Of a stretch of 64,000 nt of DNA, positions 1 to 9,226 are shown piece by piece. Made by a program: the position numbers and the translations under genes. The DNA comes from Orychophragmus violaceus. Its lineage: Eukaryota > Streptophyta > Magnoliopsida > Brassicales > Brassicaceae. Under the pieces are notes generated by a model. It saw nothing but the letters and a program-made list of their open reading frames with translations. It had not been told where the DNA came from and ran no database searches. Each line of letters begins with the position of its first letter. Positions within the stretch are counted from its first letter, which is position 1. The DNA lies in assembly GCA_030180135.1 (NCBI GenBank), contig CM058233.1, positions 108,603,994 through 108,667,993 of the forward strand, written 5' to 3'.

Positions 1-179
1 TCATAGATTCAGATTTTGTATGTTGAATGAAGTTTTTGTTTTTGAACAAGATGTTGAATGAAGTTAATCGGTGAATTGATCGATTTATTCATGGGATCGA
101 TATCGCCATGGAACATTTAAAAAAGAAAAGACTGGTGTTATATATAGGTTTAGTATCCATCCATTTAGCAGGGTCTAAT

Positions 180-755
180 ACATGTTCTCTAAACAAAGGT
201 CGAGGTCGGTCCAACAGAAACAAAATTCGGTCCAATAAACAAGAGGCCTGAACAACGCATTCATCTGAAAGCCGAGCTCGTCATCAACGGCTCGGCTCGT
301 AGACTATATCTCATGCTCGGCTCAGCTCGCAATCTCAGATCAGCTCGGCTCTACTAACAAACAAAGTGAGCTCGGCTTGGACCATCTCGCACGAGTTCGA
401 CAAGGAGTTAACGGCCCGTACAAAAGTACATCCATATTTTACTATAAATAGGAGTTGTCACTGTACATTAATGTATTTTTTTTGGGATTTGTGCACTTTT
501 TACTACTTTCTCTCTCTAGAATTAACACGTCTCGAATTATAATCTGAGCTCGTCTCTCAACCTGCGCAGAATCTTTGCTAATACAAACCCGCTCGTCATC
601 GAGCAGCCTTTATCCTTTCCTGTTCGTTTCCGAACTTAGCCAGTTCTTCTTTAAAACAAAATTTTGACCTACGGATCCTCAAACACGTCAGCTCTCCCGA
701 ACTAGACGAGCATTTTGGTCTTTGTGACAAACTCGATTATCACAACTGGTATGAT
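180..755 (+). mobile_element. Possible solo LTR
   Basis: This GC-richer island in AT-rich DNA has repeated GCTCGGCTCG-type motifs, a TATAAATAGG box near 443, a pyrimidine-rich stretch after it and a TG-like start and CA-like end. That is the layout of a plant Gypsy-type LTR (U3, TATA, R). No primer-binding site, second LTR or clear target duplication was found, so solo LTR is an inference and the edges are approximate. Confidence 0.35.
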
Positions 756-1770
756 AAATGAATCATATCATGGAGTTACATAACAAAATCGTGACCACGA
801 CAATGTGTAAGCGTTGATGAGTTACGCTATTATTTTTAGTATAGAAGTAATAAAAATCCACTATATTAAGATGTGTGACATTCAAATAATTTTTAATTAT
901 TTTATGTAACATAACTCAATATTTATGTTTTTTGTTTACCATTTTATTAAAAATGATACCAAATGTCAATTACAAAGACAAAAACTAAAATCGGTTATCA
1001 ACACGATATTGAAATATCGAAAGAAAATGGAAAGAACAATATCCTAATTAACATTTTGAAAGAAAGTGAAGTCGACATTATAAATTTTTGAGAAACAAAC
1101 ACTATTTATGTTAAATGATCTAATTTTATAAAATAAAATATATCCAGGACTTTCTAATCTGAAAGAATTGGTTAAACTAATTTTTTTTTGGTGTTGTATG
1201 TTATGAAATTAGTTAGTCATTCTCATTCGGTATTTTTTGTAAAATTATAAAAATGACTTCCCAAACATTTTAGTATGGAGGGTTATTTATTTAGTTTAGA
1301 TCCAACCAACATCACAAACAAGCATCTTCGTGTGTAGGCATTATCAAAATCGGAAATAGAGTAAACCAAAAGATAAGACATCCCTAAAGAAAAATTTGTT
1401 TTATAGGGTACGTTAGGCAATACCCTTTTGGTGCCCACATTATATATAAGCAGGCTTTAAACTACGTTTTCATAAAAATATCAAAGAAGTTTTTTTTTAG
1501 CAAGAAAAAGATGAATTTGTTTAGCCTTCAATCGAGTGTAGATCAGTGGCCCGTCTTGGGCGTGAAGCAATTTCTATTGTTTGCTCAACATATATATATA
1601 TTGCGAACGAAGTTTAATAATTAAAAAGCCTATACGTATTTGTTTGTTTTATGTAGCTTTTATTGTAAATTAAAGGGAAATAAAAAGTTGGTAGGTTCGG
1701 TATGTGAGATGCATGTGCATGAGATTAGATTAATTGAGGATTAACAGTTAGTTAAGAGTGGAGAGAACTT
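756..1770. other. AT-rich intergenic spacer
   Basis: No gene is visible. At about 949-1010 there is a short sequence with the same pattern (AAAACTAAAATCGGTTATCA) as the presumed LINE 3' ends near 18.7, 48.5 and 60.4 kb. The right end is the promoter of the glycine-rich gene. Confidence 0.5.
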
Positions 1771-1772
1771 AG

Positions 1773-1780
1773 TATATAAA
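1773..1780 (+). promoter_or_regulatory. TATA box of glycine-rich protein gene
   Basis: TATATAAA lies about 80 bp before the ATG at 1860, a normal plant TATA-to-start distance, and supports that start. Confidence 0.6.
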
Positions 1781-1859
1781 GGAGAGGAAATGAGAGAGTG
1801 TCGATGCATATCCACGAGAAGTGAATAAAGTTCAATGTTCGATATTGATATAAGTTAAA

Positions 1860-2483
1860 ATGGAGAGTATGAGAGAGAGATCATCATCAAGTTTGGTGTT
1901 TTTCTTGTTTGGTATTGCTTCTGTTGTGTTGTTGTTGAGCTCAAAATCTGTTAATGGGTTACGAGACCTAAAGGGGAGAGATGAGAGTAAGAGTATGTCT
2001 ATGAGATTGAATGGTAATACATCTTCAAGTGTTTTGAATTCTAAGAACTATTATGCTAGTGTTTCCACTGTTGGGTTTGAAAATTCCTTAGTTGGTGAGA
2101 ATAGTAATGTAAATAAGAGTGCAAACTGTGAACCACGAGTCGGTGGCGGAGGCAGAGGAGCCGGAAAAGAGAATCTCCACCAAAATAGAAAAATAAGCGG
2201 TGGTGGTGGTGGTGGTGGCGGTGGAGGAGGAGGAGGAGGCATAGGCAGCGGAAATGGCTCAGGCCGTGGCTGGGGTGGAGGAGGTGGAGGTGGTGGTGGT
2301 GGAGGAGGTGGAGGTGGGGGAGGAGGAGGAGCTGGCGGAGGTTGGGGAGGAGGAGGAGGAGGAGGAAGTGATGGGAATGGAGGATGGAGCTTTGGATTTG
2401 GATGGGGAGGTGAAGGACCCGGCGAAAACGGTGGTCGTTGTTGGTATCCCGGTTGTGCTACAAAGGTCAAGGGGAAGTCATAA
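1860..2483 (+). CDS. Secreted glycine-rich protein
   Basis: Single-exon gene for 207 residues. Residues about 10-33 form a hydrophobic signal peptide or N-terminal anchor (SSLVFFLFGIASVVLLLSS) with likely cleavage after VNG. Residues 34-95 are polar and Ser/Asn-rich. Residues about 113-185 are almost pure glycine with scattered Ser, Ala and Trp. The end carries two cysteines in CWYPGCA followed by a basic tail. This suggests a structural cell-wall or apoplastic glycine-rich protein. By position it would correspond to A. thaliana At4g36230 (from memory). The ATG is supported by the upstream TATA box. The glycine tract is simple sequence (GGT/GGA/GGC), so its length is likely to vary between accessions. 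The antisense proline-rich frame is only its mirror image. Function is not known. Confidence 0.75.
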   Translation: MESMRERSSSSLVFFLFGIASVVLLLSSKSVNGLRDLKGRDESKSMSMRLNGNTSSSVLNSKNYYASVSTVGFENSLVGENSNVNKSANCEPRVGGGGRGAGKENLHQNRKISGGGGGGGGGGGGGGIGSGNGSGRGWGGGGGGGGGGGGGGGGGGGAGGGWGGGGGGGSDGNGGWSFGFGWGGEGPGENGGRCWYPGCATKVKGKS

Positions 2484-2895
2484 TTATCAGACAAACCTTA
2501 AGAGCTATGATATGTATTTTAGCCATGCATGCTTTGTCACTACACATGCACAATAATTCCATTGTTTTTGCACTTAACAACGGCTTAAGAACACAATGAT
2601 TATTTTCGTTTGTTAATTTTCTTTGTATCTTGGGAGTGTACTTCGACTAAAAAACTATGTAGCAATGTTCCCCATTTGTTTCTTCTCACTTCTTACGTCA
2701 GAATCGTTAGCTGATTTTTATCAGATAATATTAAAGAAGTTCATGATTCTTTCATCGGTTAGACAAAGATCAGTCAAAGATTTGACAATTAAGGACCCAA
2801 TAATATACGACAATAAAATATAACAATTAAATCATATGTATGGTTGAAACTTGAAAAGGAAACACTCGAGCTCTTTCACCAAAAAAAAGAAACAC
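2484..2895. other. Spacer after the glycine-rich gene
   Basis: AT-rich 3' region with no recognisable gene; short frames here show no family resemblance. Confidence 0.5.
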
Positions 2896-2993
2896 TCGAG
2901 CTCCAAAAGAGGCAGTCAAACAAACAACCCAGAGTTTCTTAGTAACCAAACTCTGTTTTGGAACTGAGTATAAAGAGAGTTCCAGAGAAAAAT
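2896..2993 (+). repeat. Duplicate of the ALDH3F1 5' leader
   Basis: About 90 bp here match the 5' leader of ALDH3F1 at about 9125-9218. Shared blocks in order are CTCCAAAAGAGGCA, AACCAAACT, TTTTGGAACTGAG (versus TTTCGGAACTGAG) and AGAGAGTTCCAGAGA (versus AGACAGAGTTACAGAGAG). Similarity starts just downstream of the ALDH3F1 TATA position and stops before its ATG, where the PI4K-like pseudogene begins. There is no ALDH coding sequence here. Confidence 0.75.
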
Positions 2994-3008
2994 CAAGTAG
3001 TAAAGCAG

Positions 3009-3863
3009 CTATTTGCGCTTCTTAAGGAGTGGCCTTGCATATTCGGTGAGCCGCAGTTCTATCTTCTCAGGTGCATTATCACCGACAATCATATCACAAA
3101 GGTTGAAGCCACGAGTTGTACGAGAACTCTGCGCAAAAACACCATGTCATTTGCAGTGAGCTAAAGCTTAACAGATTTCTTCAGAAAGAGTGTGAAAATC
3201 TTGAAAGTAGCAATGATCTCTGATGGCACATCCCATCCACAAAGTCTTCAAGAAGTTAATATCGCCATCAACATCAAGCCCATCCACGTAGTTCACCATC
3301 TCTTGTGTGAAAGGATCATCTGCATATTTGGTTTCAAACCACCAAATTCTTCGAAGAATGTACTACACAAACAAGAAAATTGTATATTGTTTTAATGACA
3401 GTAGTAGTAGTAGTGTAGTAAGATGAAGATTGAAATCAAACTTACATTGGCAGCAAAGCACTATTCGTGGTCAATAGGAGTTAAGCGGTGTATCCCTTCA
3501 GCATCAATCTTGGAGAGTGTGTTTCTGTCATGGCAATCTGCATTTCCAAAGCGGATATGGAAAATGCAGAGCTTGTTAACTTCTTGAGGGAGAGTCTTGA
3601 ACTTGAATGCAGTATAGTTACCGACAACTCCATCATTCTTCACATAGGAAACCAAGCAACTAGATGTGTCTTTTGTCTGGATAAAGACAGTTGGTGGCTC
3701 CTCCAAAGCCAATCAGATCAGAAGAAGTGGAACGGTGTGAAAGAAGAGGATGATCCAATAAGTAGACGGCTGTTTCCTTTTTTGAGTCTTTGCCAATCTT
3801 GAACAAACATACAAGTTTCCCTTGATCATCATACACTTTTCCAACGCGTCTAAAACCAGTCAT
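3009..3863 (-). pseudogene. PI4K-gamma-like lipid kinase, truncated and frameshifted
   Basis: Reverse-strand pieces resemble the C-terminal half of plant type II PI4K-gamma kinases. In order they are: GFRRVGKVYDDQG and ETAVYLLDH (3863 to about 3700), then after a one-base frame change PPTVFIQT, NKLCIFHIRFGNADCHDRNT and IDAEGIHRLTPIDHE (about 3700-3461), then after an apparent intron a WFETKYADDPFTQEMV / YVDGLDVDGDINFLKTL region (about 3345-3240), and a tail ending LLKKRK with a stop at 3009-3011. The family usually has NADRH where this has NADCH, so the Arg of that motif is changed. The frame change near 3700, loss of the N-terminal half and the abutting ALDH3F1-leader copy point to a decayed duplicate. 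A diverged short family member cannot be excluded. Confidence 0.6.
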
Positions 3864-5030
3864 TTTTTACAGTATTAGAGACTTCTTCTTAGTTTGTAGA
3901 TAGCAGTGAATCATATCTACAAGCTTGGTTGTAATGACCTTTGTAACCTTATCATGTCTAAGGGAAACCTCCACAGCTTCAGAATCTATCAACTGTTCAA
4001 GGAAAAGAATAAACAAAGACAAACAAAACTAGTACCTTTGAGTTTAAAACCTCTAAACTAACAAAACTATTTTTCTAGCAAAAATTCAGAGTGGGAGAAG
4101 CATTTCTTACCAAATCAGCGGAAAAATCATATATATATATTTCTCTTATGCACAAGAAATGTACGATTGCTTCTTATCGTCGAATACAATCTTGTTTACA
4201 TACTTCTAGCGGTTTTATTTCTTTATGGTTTTTAATATCAATATTTTTAGATTAGACTAACTTGAAAACTAATGTGACTGATGGTGGAATTTGGTATAAT
4301 AATATGAAGAATTAACATAGTGGTTGAAGCCATTCAAATCAAATTGAAAAACCCACTTATGTGAGAGGATAGTTTTCAAACTAAGGCAAATAACTTCCAT
4401 GAAAGAATTCATAGTTGCCAATATGAATGCATTGAACTTTTGTAAATTTTTTTAATTCAAGTGCAAATCAAACTAGTTATCTTCTCATTCTCTCTAAATA
4501 AACGTTTTATTTCTTTGAAACTGATATAGATAATTTTCAAAGTTTGGTTTTTAAAAACACAAGTGAAAATAAATAACATCAAAGCTCTCCATCACTCACT
4601 ATGTTTTATGTAAACAAAATGTTATACTTTTAAAGTAATGTTCAAACTTGGTCAACTTGGCCAACACAAAACATGGTCGTTTTGATTATCAGAACTTTGT
4701 TTGTTAATTATCAGAGTTTTATTTGTTGATTATCAAAGCTTTGTTGTTGATTATCAAAGTTTTATTTGTTGATTTTGAGTTTTTCTACTTGCTTATTTCT
4801 TACATATATATATGAAGAAGAGAAATAGATTAGATGTTGATCGACTTAATAGTCTAGTCTATGTCCAATTCATTGTCAAATTTATCAATAAGCGACACAT
4901 GATCAAAAATAAAAATACTGATATGATTCTTGATGATGGAGAAGAAAGAAATACAAAAGAATAGTTTATGGACCCTAATGGAAAGAACATGAACCAACTC
5001 GAAATGATGAACATGGAAAATACATTGGCT
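3864..5030. other. AT-rich spacer
   Basis: About 3896-4000 (reverse strand) gives an open stretch, SEAVEVSLRHDKVTK, that may be an upstream piece of the kinase pseudogene but was not recognised. Otherwise no gene was seen, apart from the minisatellite listed separately. Confidence 0.4.
4683..4782. repeat. Short tandem minisatellite
   Basis: Four to five imperfect units of about 24 bp based on TTGATTATCAAAGTTTTATT are seen in a row. Confidence 0.65.
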
Positions 5031-5032
5031 CT

Positions 5033-5240
5033 GAATGGTGACCTCTTACCGCTGCGGTAGGAGGTTTACCGCTTTGATGGTCACCAATCATCAAAGCGTT
5101 AGCAAAAATAATATTATTTTTTTTCTCTCAGCTTTTTCATACCACTTTCTTCAACCGCTTGTTCTTACCGCTTTGCACTATTCCCTAACCGCTTACCACT
5201 TCCGCTTACCGTTAATCTTACCGTTCCGCTTTTGTTTACC
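5033..5240. repeat. hAT-like repeat with many ACCGC motifs
   Basis: The motif TACCGC or ACCGCTT recurs about ten times, together with a GGTGACC...GGTCACC inverted pair at about 5038-5085. Clustered ACCGC subterminal repeats are typical of non-autonomous hAT elements in Brassicaceae. No terminal inverted repeat or 8 bp target duplication was fixed, and related motifs reappear near 5578-5592, so the element may extend to there. Confidence 0.4.
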
Positions 5241-5676
5241 AATCGGACTCATTAACTCTAATGAAGAGAATGATATAGCCGTTTGTTTATTTTTATTTTT
5301 ATTTTTATTTTCTAAACTGCTGCCATGCTCTATTTTTTGTCAAAAACATTTGAAAACAATACATTATCAAGAGCATGCAATGGTCCGTTTCTTTAAAACA
5401 AAAACAATACATACATGAATTGTAGTATTTTGTGTGGAAACATGTGTTTCGTATTAGTTTTTTACATTACGTAAATATTATTATACAAGTCTAATATTCT
5501 TAATAATAGTATTAATAAATTTTTAAGCCTAGGCCTGACTAATCTGCTTAGGCACTAGGCCCTTACTAAACGTTTAGTTACCGCTTAGCGTTTTTTTAAA
5601 ACATTTTTAATAGAACATATTTTAAATAAAAGGAAAATAAGACGGTGGAAATTTCAAGAAGACCAAAAAGCAAGAA

Positions 5677-6684
5677 TTAATTCCCAGGGAGAAACCATCG
5701 AGCATCCACTAGATTCATGTAGCCAAGATCTGGAAAGCGTTTGAGGGTCTTGCTTGCAAGATTGTACACACATATGTCAAGGTCACGAGGTGAGCATTGG
5801 CATGGACGGTAGTGACGGGTGAAGTAGATAGAGTCTGGTTCGATACCAAGGCTATCATTAGCAGGCACAGTGAAACCCAAGTCAAGAAACAAGGCCTCAC
5901 CACCAAGAGTATCTACCTCAAGAACCGTGTGGCTGGAGCCATATGGGTCTTTTACATCAGGATCATTCTTGTAGACACGGAAGCAGGTCCTATCCCATGG
6001 ATCACTCTCAACCAACAAAACCTCTCCTGATGTTGTTACCGCAATACTAGAATCCCATGTCTGATAAATAGAAAGCATTGGGAATGGTTTACCCTCGTAC
6101 TTGAAGTGCTGTCCAGACAGATCAAGAACTCGAACATAACGACGACTTGTTGAGATATAAAGACGGTAACCTTGTAGTACCATATAGGATAAGCCATCCA
6201 ACCAGTGAGAGTCTTCGTGAAACAGAGGAATGTCAGTGTAATGAGTATCTCCTTTCTTGCAATAGCTTAGATAAGGGTGGCCAGGGAGGTCGAAGAGCCA
6301 CACCACAACGTAATCTTTTCCACTCTCGTCGGCCCATAAAAGGCCCATCACCATATCAGAACTCAGCCCATTGAAAATACCGTCGCTATCTTTCCTGACA
6401 AATTCTGTATCTCCCACACGCTTGACAGTACTAGTACTTGACCTAATCGACTCTAGAGACGGAAGAGGGATTGTTTTCTTGCTAAACACGTCTGTGATGT
6501 ATAAATTGGATCCAGAATCTAAGAGCAATAACCAGTTACCACAGTTTGCTAGGAATCGAGAACCTGAAAAGTCTCCTAGGTTCCTTTGGATCTTACCTTC
6601 TTTTGGGTTGTACAGCACGCAACCACCGTCTTTAGGGAAAAGCATCAGCCCTGGAGATCCGGTTTGACCTTGAACGTATGCCAT
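5677..6684 (-). CDS. DUF295-domain protein without F-box
   Basis: Intronless frame of 335 residues from the first in-frame ATG (6684). The frame stays open upstream to about 6792 (LLITKVSFHSNNVVARRIFK) but has no ATG there, and a TATA-like TATATA at 6806-6811 would place transcription start near 6775, which favours 6684. The DUF295 beta-propeller-like domain fills most of the protein. Visible markers are LMLFPKDGGCVLYNP near the start, FLANCGNWLLLLDSGSNLY, ITDVFSKKTIPLPSLESI, GEALFLDLGFTVP and a C-terminal SIYFTRH ... YNLASKTLKRFPDLG. Family members are F-box/DUF295 or organellar DUF295 proteins. Here no F-box and no obvious organelle presequence is present, so SCF assembly is not expected unless an upstream exon is missed. 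The DUF295 family is large and fast-evolving in Brassicaceae. Function unknown. Confidence 0.7.
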   Translation of the reverse strand: MAYVQGQTGSPGLMLFPKDGGCVLYNPKEGKIQRNLGDFSGSRFLANCGNWLLLLDSGSNLYITDVFSKKTIPLPSLESIRSSTSTVKRVGDTEFVRKDSDGIFNGLSSDMVMGLLWADESGKDYVVVWLFDLPGHPYLSYCKKGDTHYTDIPLFHEDSHWLDGLSYMVLQGYRLYISTSRRYVRVLDLSGQHFKYEGKPFPMLSIYQTWDSSIAVTTSGEVLLVESDPWDRTCFRVYKNDPDVKDPYGSSHTVLEVDTLGGEALFLDLGFTVPANDSLGIEPDSIYFTRHYRPCQCSPRDLDICVYNLASKTLKRFPDLGYMNLVDARWFLPGN

Positions 6685-6805
6685 TAAAGCTTTGAAGATC
6701 CGACGAGCTACAACGTTGTTTGAGTGAAAAGATACCTTAGTAATCAGAAGGCAGTCTGAGCTTATATGAGAAGAGGCGTGAGGTTCAGTCAATGATGTTA
6801 TTGTT

Positions 6806-6816
6806 TATATATAGGG
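6806..6816 (-). promoter_or_regulatory. TATA-like box of DUF295 gene
   Basis: Reverse-strand TATATATAAAC lies about 125 bp before the ATG at 6684. It is too close to the upstream non-ATG frame to allow translation from there. Confidence 0.4.
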
Positions 6817-6829
6817 TACCGCTTTTTTT

Positions 6830-9100
6830 TTTTGCTGGGCTACGAAGCCCATTATTAACCATAAAACAGACAATCAAAAACACAATTTGGGTTTATAAAA
6901 GTAACAGCCCATAAAAACATAATTATTGGAATAGAATTTATTATGGAATTTGATGATTTTTAGAAACTAAGAAATTTTTAAGTTTTGAGTAGATTAAGCA
7001 AATATGTGATGGAGTTGTACTATATATTAATTGGTTTATGAATTTTAAAAATTTAGTAAAACCTATTGTTATTAGTTTATAGATTTTAATATTTTATTAA
7101 AAAAATTGTTATTAAAAAAATTTAGATATTGTTGATTTTGTGACTCTATTAAAATCTAATATTATTGTGATATGAATCATTCATGTTATTACTCATATGA
7201 CTCAACTCTCAAAATATCAGAACATATACAATGGGGTATCTTAGCAGTTTCTTAGCACAAATTCTTAGGTTTTTTTTTAAAAACAGTTAAAAAACGAGTC
7301 CTTGAGAAGCTTAAATAAGAACCGACTCTTCACTGTTCACAGTGACGTGTCGGTTCGTGATTGGTCACTTTGTTTTTTTCACAAAATTTTGAAAAAAATA
7401 ATAATAAAAAAATTAAATTAAGAACCTCTGAATGAAGAGAGGTTCACCGTTGGACTTAGTCTCATCTATTACTCATAATATTTTTAAAATTTACTTTAGA
7501 AAAGACACATAGGAAGAGAATTTGTCCCAATAAAAATCTTATTTGTATTCATTAGTCACATCCTCCAATACAATAAACAATATATTGTTTCAAAGATGAT
7601 CATGTAAGGCTTTATATGCTCTTTCATGAGCTCCAATACATTGTGCTCTGTCAATAAACTTGTTAGTAACTTACCAACAAGTTTCTGCTGCATATTATTA
7701 AGAAATCAATAACCATCAAAATTGTTTATCTTCATTTTAAACAAATGATTTTGTTTCCGAAAGTTGATGCTAACATTAGTACTTTAAAAATACGGTATGT
7801 GTTATTATGAACACACGAGTTCAAATTTGACAACTTTAAAACCATTAAGCTTTCAACTATTATCTAAAGACACACACATACACACACATATGTTGCCACA
7901 AAAAGAGAATTGTTTGAGAAAAGATATATATATAAATCCATAATTATCAATGCCAATATTTGATAAGAATTCATAAAGTATTTATTAAATCTTCAAAACT
8001 TTTATAAATCTCTCAACATTTAAAATCCTCAAACTCTACATAAATTATGTTTTCAATAACCCCCTAAAATATTTTTAAGATTTGAGTAGATTAACCAAAT
8101 ATGTGATAGACACCACTATATATTTTGATGGATTGACATGGGTTATTTTTGTTTTGTATTATTTTTTCCACTTTTTTTTTTATAATAAGACTATGTATGT
8201 GCTTTTCTAGAAAAAAATAATATTTTTCTTTCGAGATAACAATTATGAATTTGTATTTTAAAAATAATTAAGCACAATTTTAGTAGAATTTTAGACTTCT
8301 TTCTTCGTGTTTTTAGGTTTATGTTTTATGTATTACAAGATATATTACTAAAAAGTTAATCTTTGTTTTTTGTTTGTTAGATATATGTGTGTGTATACAT
8401 ATTTTTTTGTTAGGTAGATTTTAAGAATCTCATGGATATATAAAGTATTTGAAAAGGTGAGTGTTATGAGCAAAAATGTAGAGAATTCATGTTATTAATA
8501 TCTTAATAGAATTATATAATCAATGATAACTAAGATTTTTGAATAACAATATATTTTCATTCGAATATTAAAGTTTTAAAACCAATAACAAAATATTCTA
8601 TTGAAAGTTTAAAACTCTATAAAACAATAATAATAATAGTATCTCAAAATTAGAGGACCATATTAGATGGTCTTATACTAATCATATCACCCCACCTTAT
8701 TTCATTAATGCTAACTACTTTCTTCCACATAAAAGCAAATTAATTAAATTAAACTATATATGAATTTGATAGTTGACAATTGACAAAAAAAAAGAAGAAA
8801 AAACGAATTTGATGTTACGAGCGGTGAAGCATTTAGTGGCCGGTGTCACTAAGTCCATACGTTCCGGACTTATTTAGGTGAGACGATAGACACACCATTT
8901 AATGTCACCGATTCATGTGCTTCATATAATATAAAGTATTTGTAGGAAACATCTAACATGTAAAATTGAGGAAATCCATCAACTATAACATTTAATAATT
9001 CATTGACATGGGCTTCACGATAACGATTTTTTAAACCCAAGATAGCCGAATCTATTAATGATTTACCTTATCATTCCACCGACTAGTTTTTCTTTCCACT
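6830..9100. other. AT-rich intergenic region
   Basis: No gene recognised. It contains one decayed Tourist-like MITE (listed) and long A/T runs. The last 200 bp form the ALDH3F1 promoter. Confidence 0.5.
7220..7461. mobile_element. Decayed Tourist/Harbinger-like MITE
   Basis: Same overall layout as the elements at 12.9 and 43.9 kb: degenerate termini around CAATGGGG (left) and its partner CCGTTGGAC (right), an internal GTGACGTGTCGGTTCGTGATTGG block and A/T-rich arms. A possible 3 bp duplication (TCA) flanks it. Confidence 0.5.
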
Positions 9101-9113
9101 TTTAACCACCCCC

Positions 9114-9119
9114 TATAAG
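9114..9119 (+). promoter_or_regulatory. TATA box of ALDH3F1
   Basis: TATAAG lies about 110 bp before the ATG at 9227. The copied leader near 2.9 kb begins just after this point. Confidence 0.5.
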
Positions 9120-9226
9120 TGGTTGAACTCCAAAAGAGGCAATCAAACAATCAATCAGAGTGCTTCTTAATAACCAAACTTTGTTTCGGAACTGAGAAGA
9201 GAGACAGAGTTACAGAGAGATTAGCC

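Noticed and set aside
2051..2494. Reverse-strand proline-rich open frame
   Set aside because: It is the mirror of the glycine-coding simple sequence; the plus-strand frame has a signal peptide, a TATA box and a cysteine motif.
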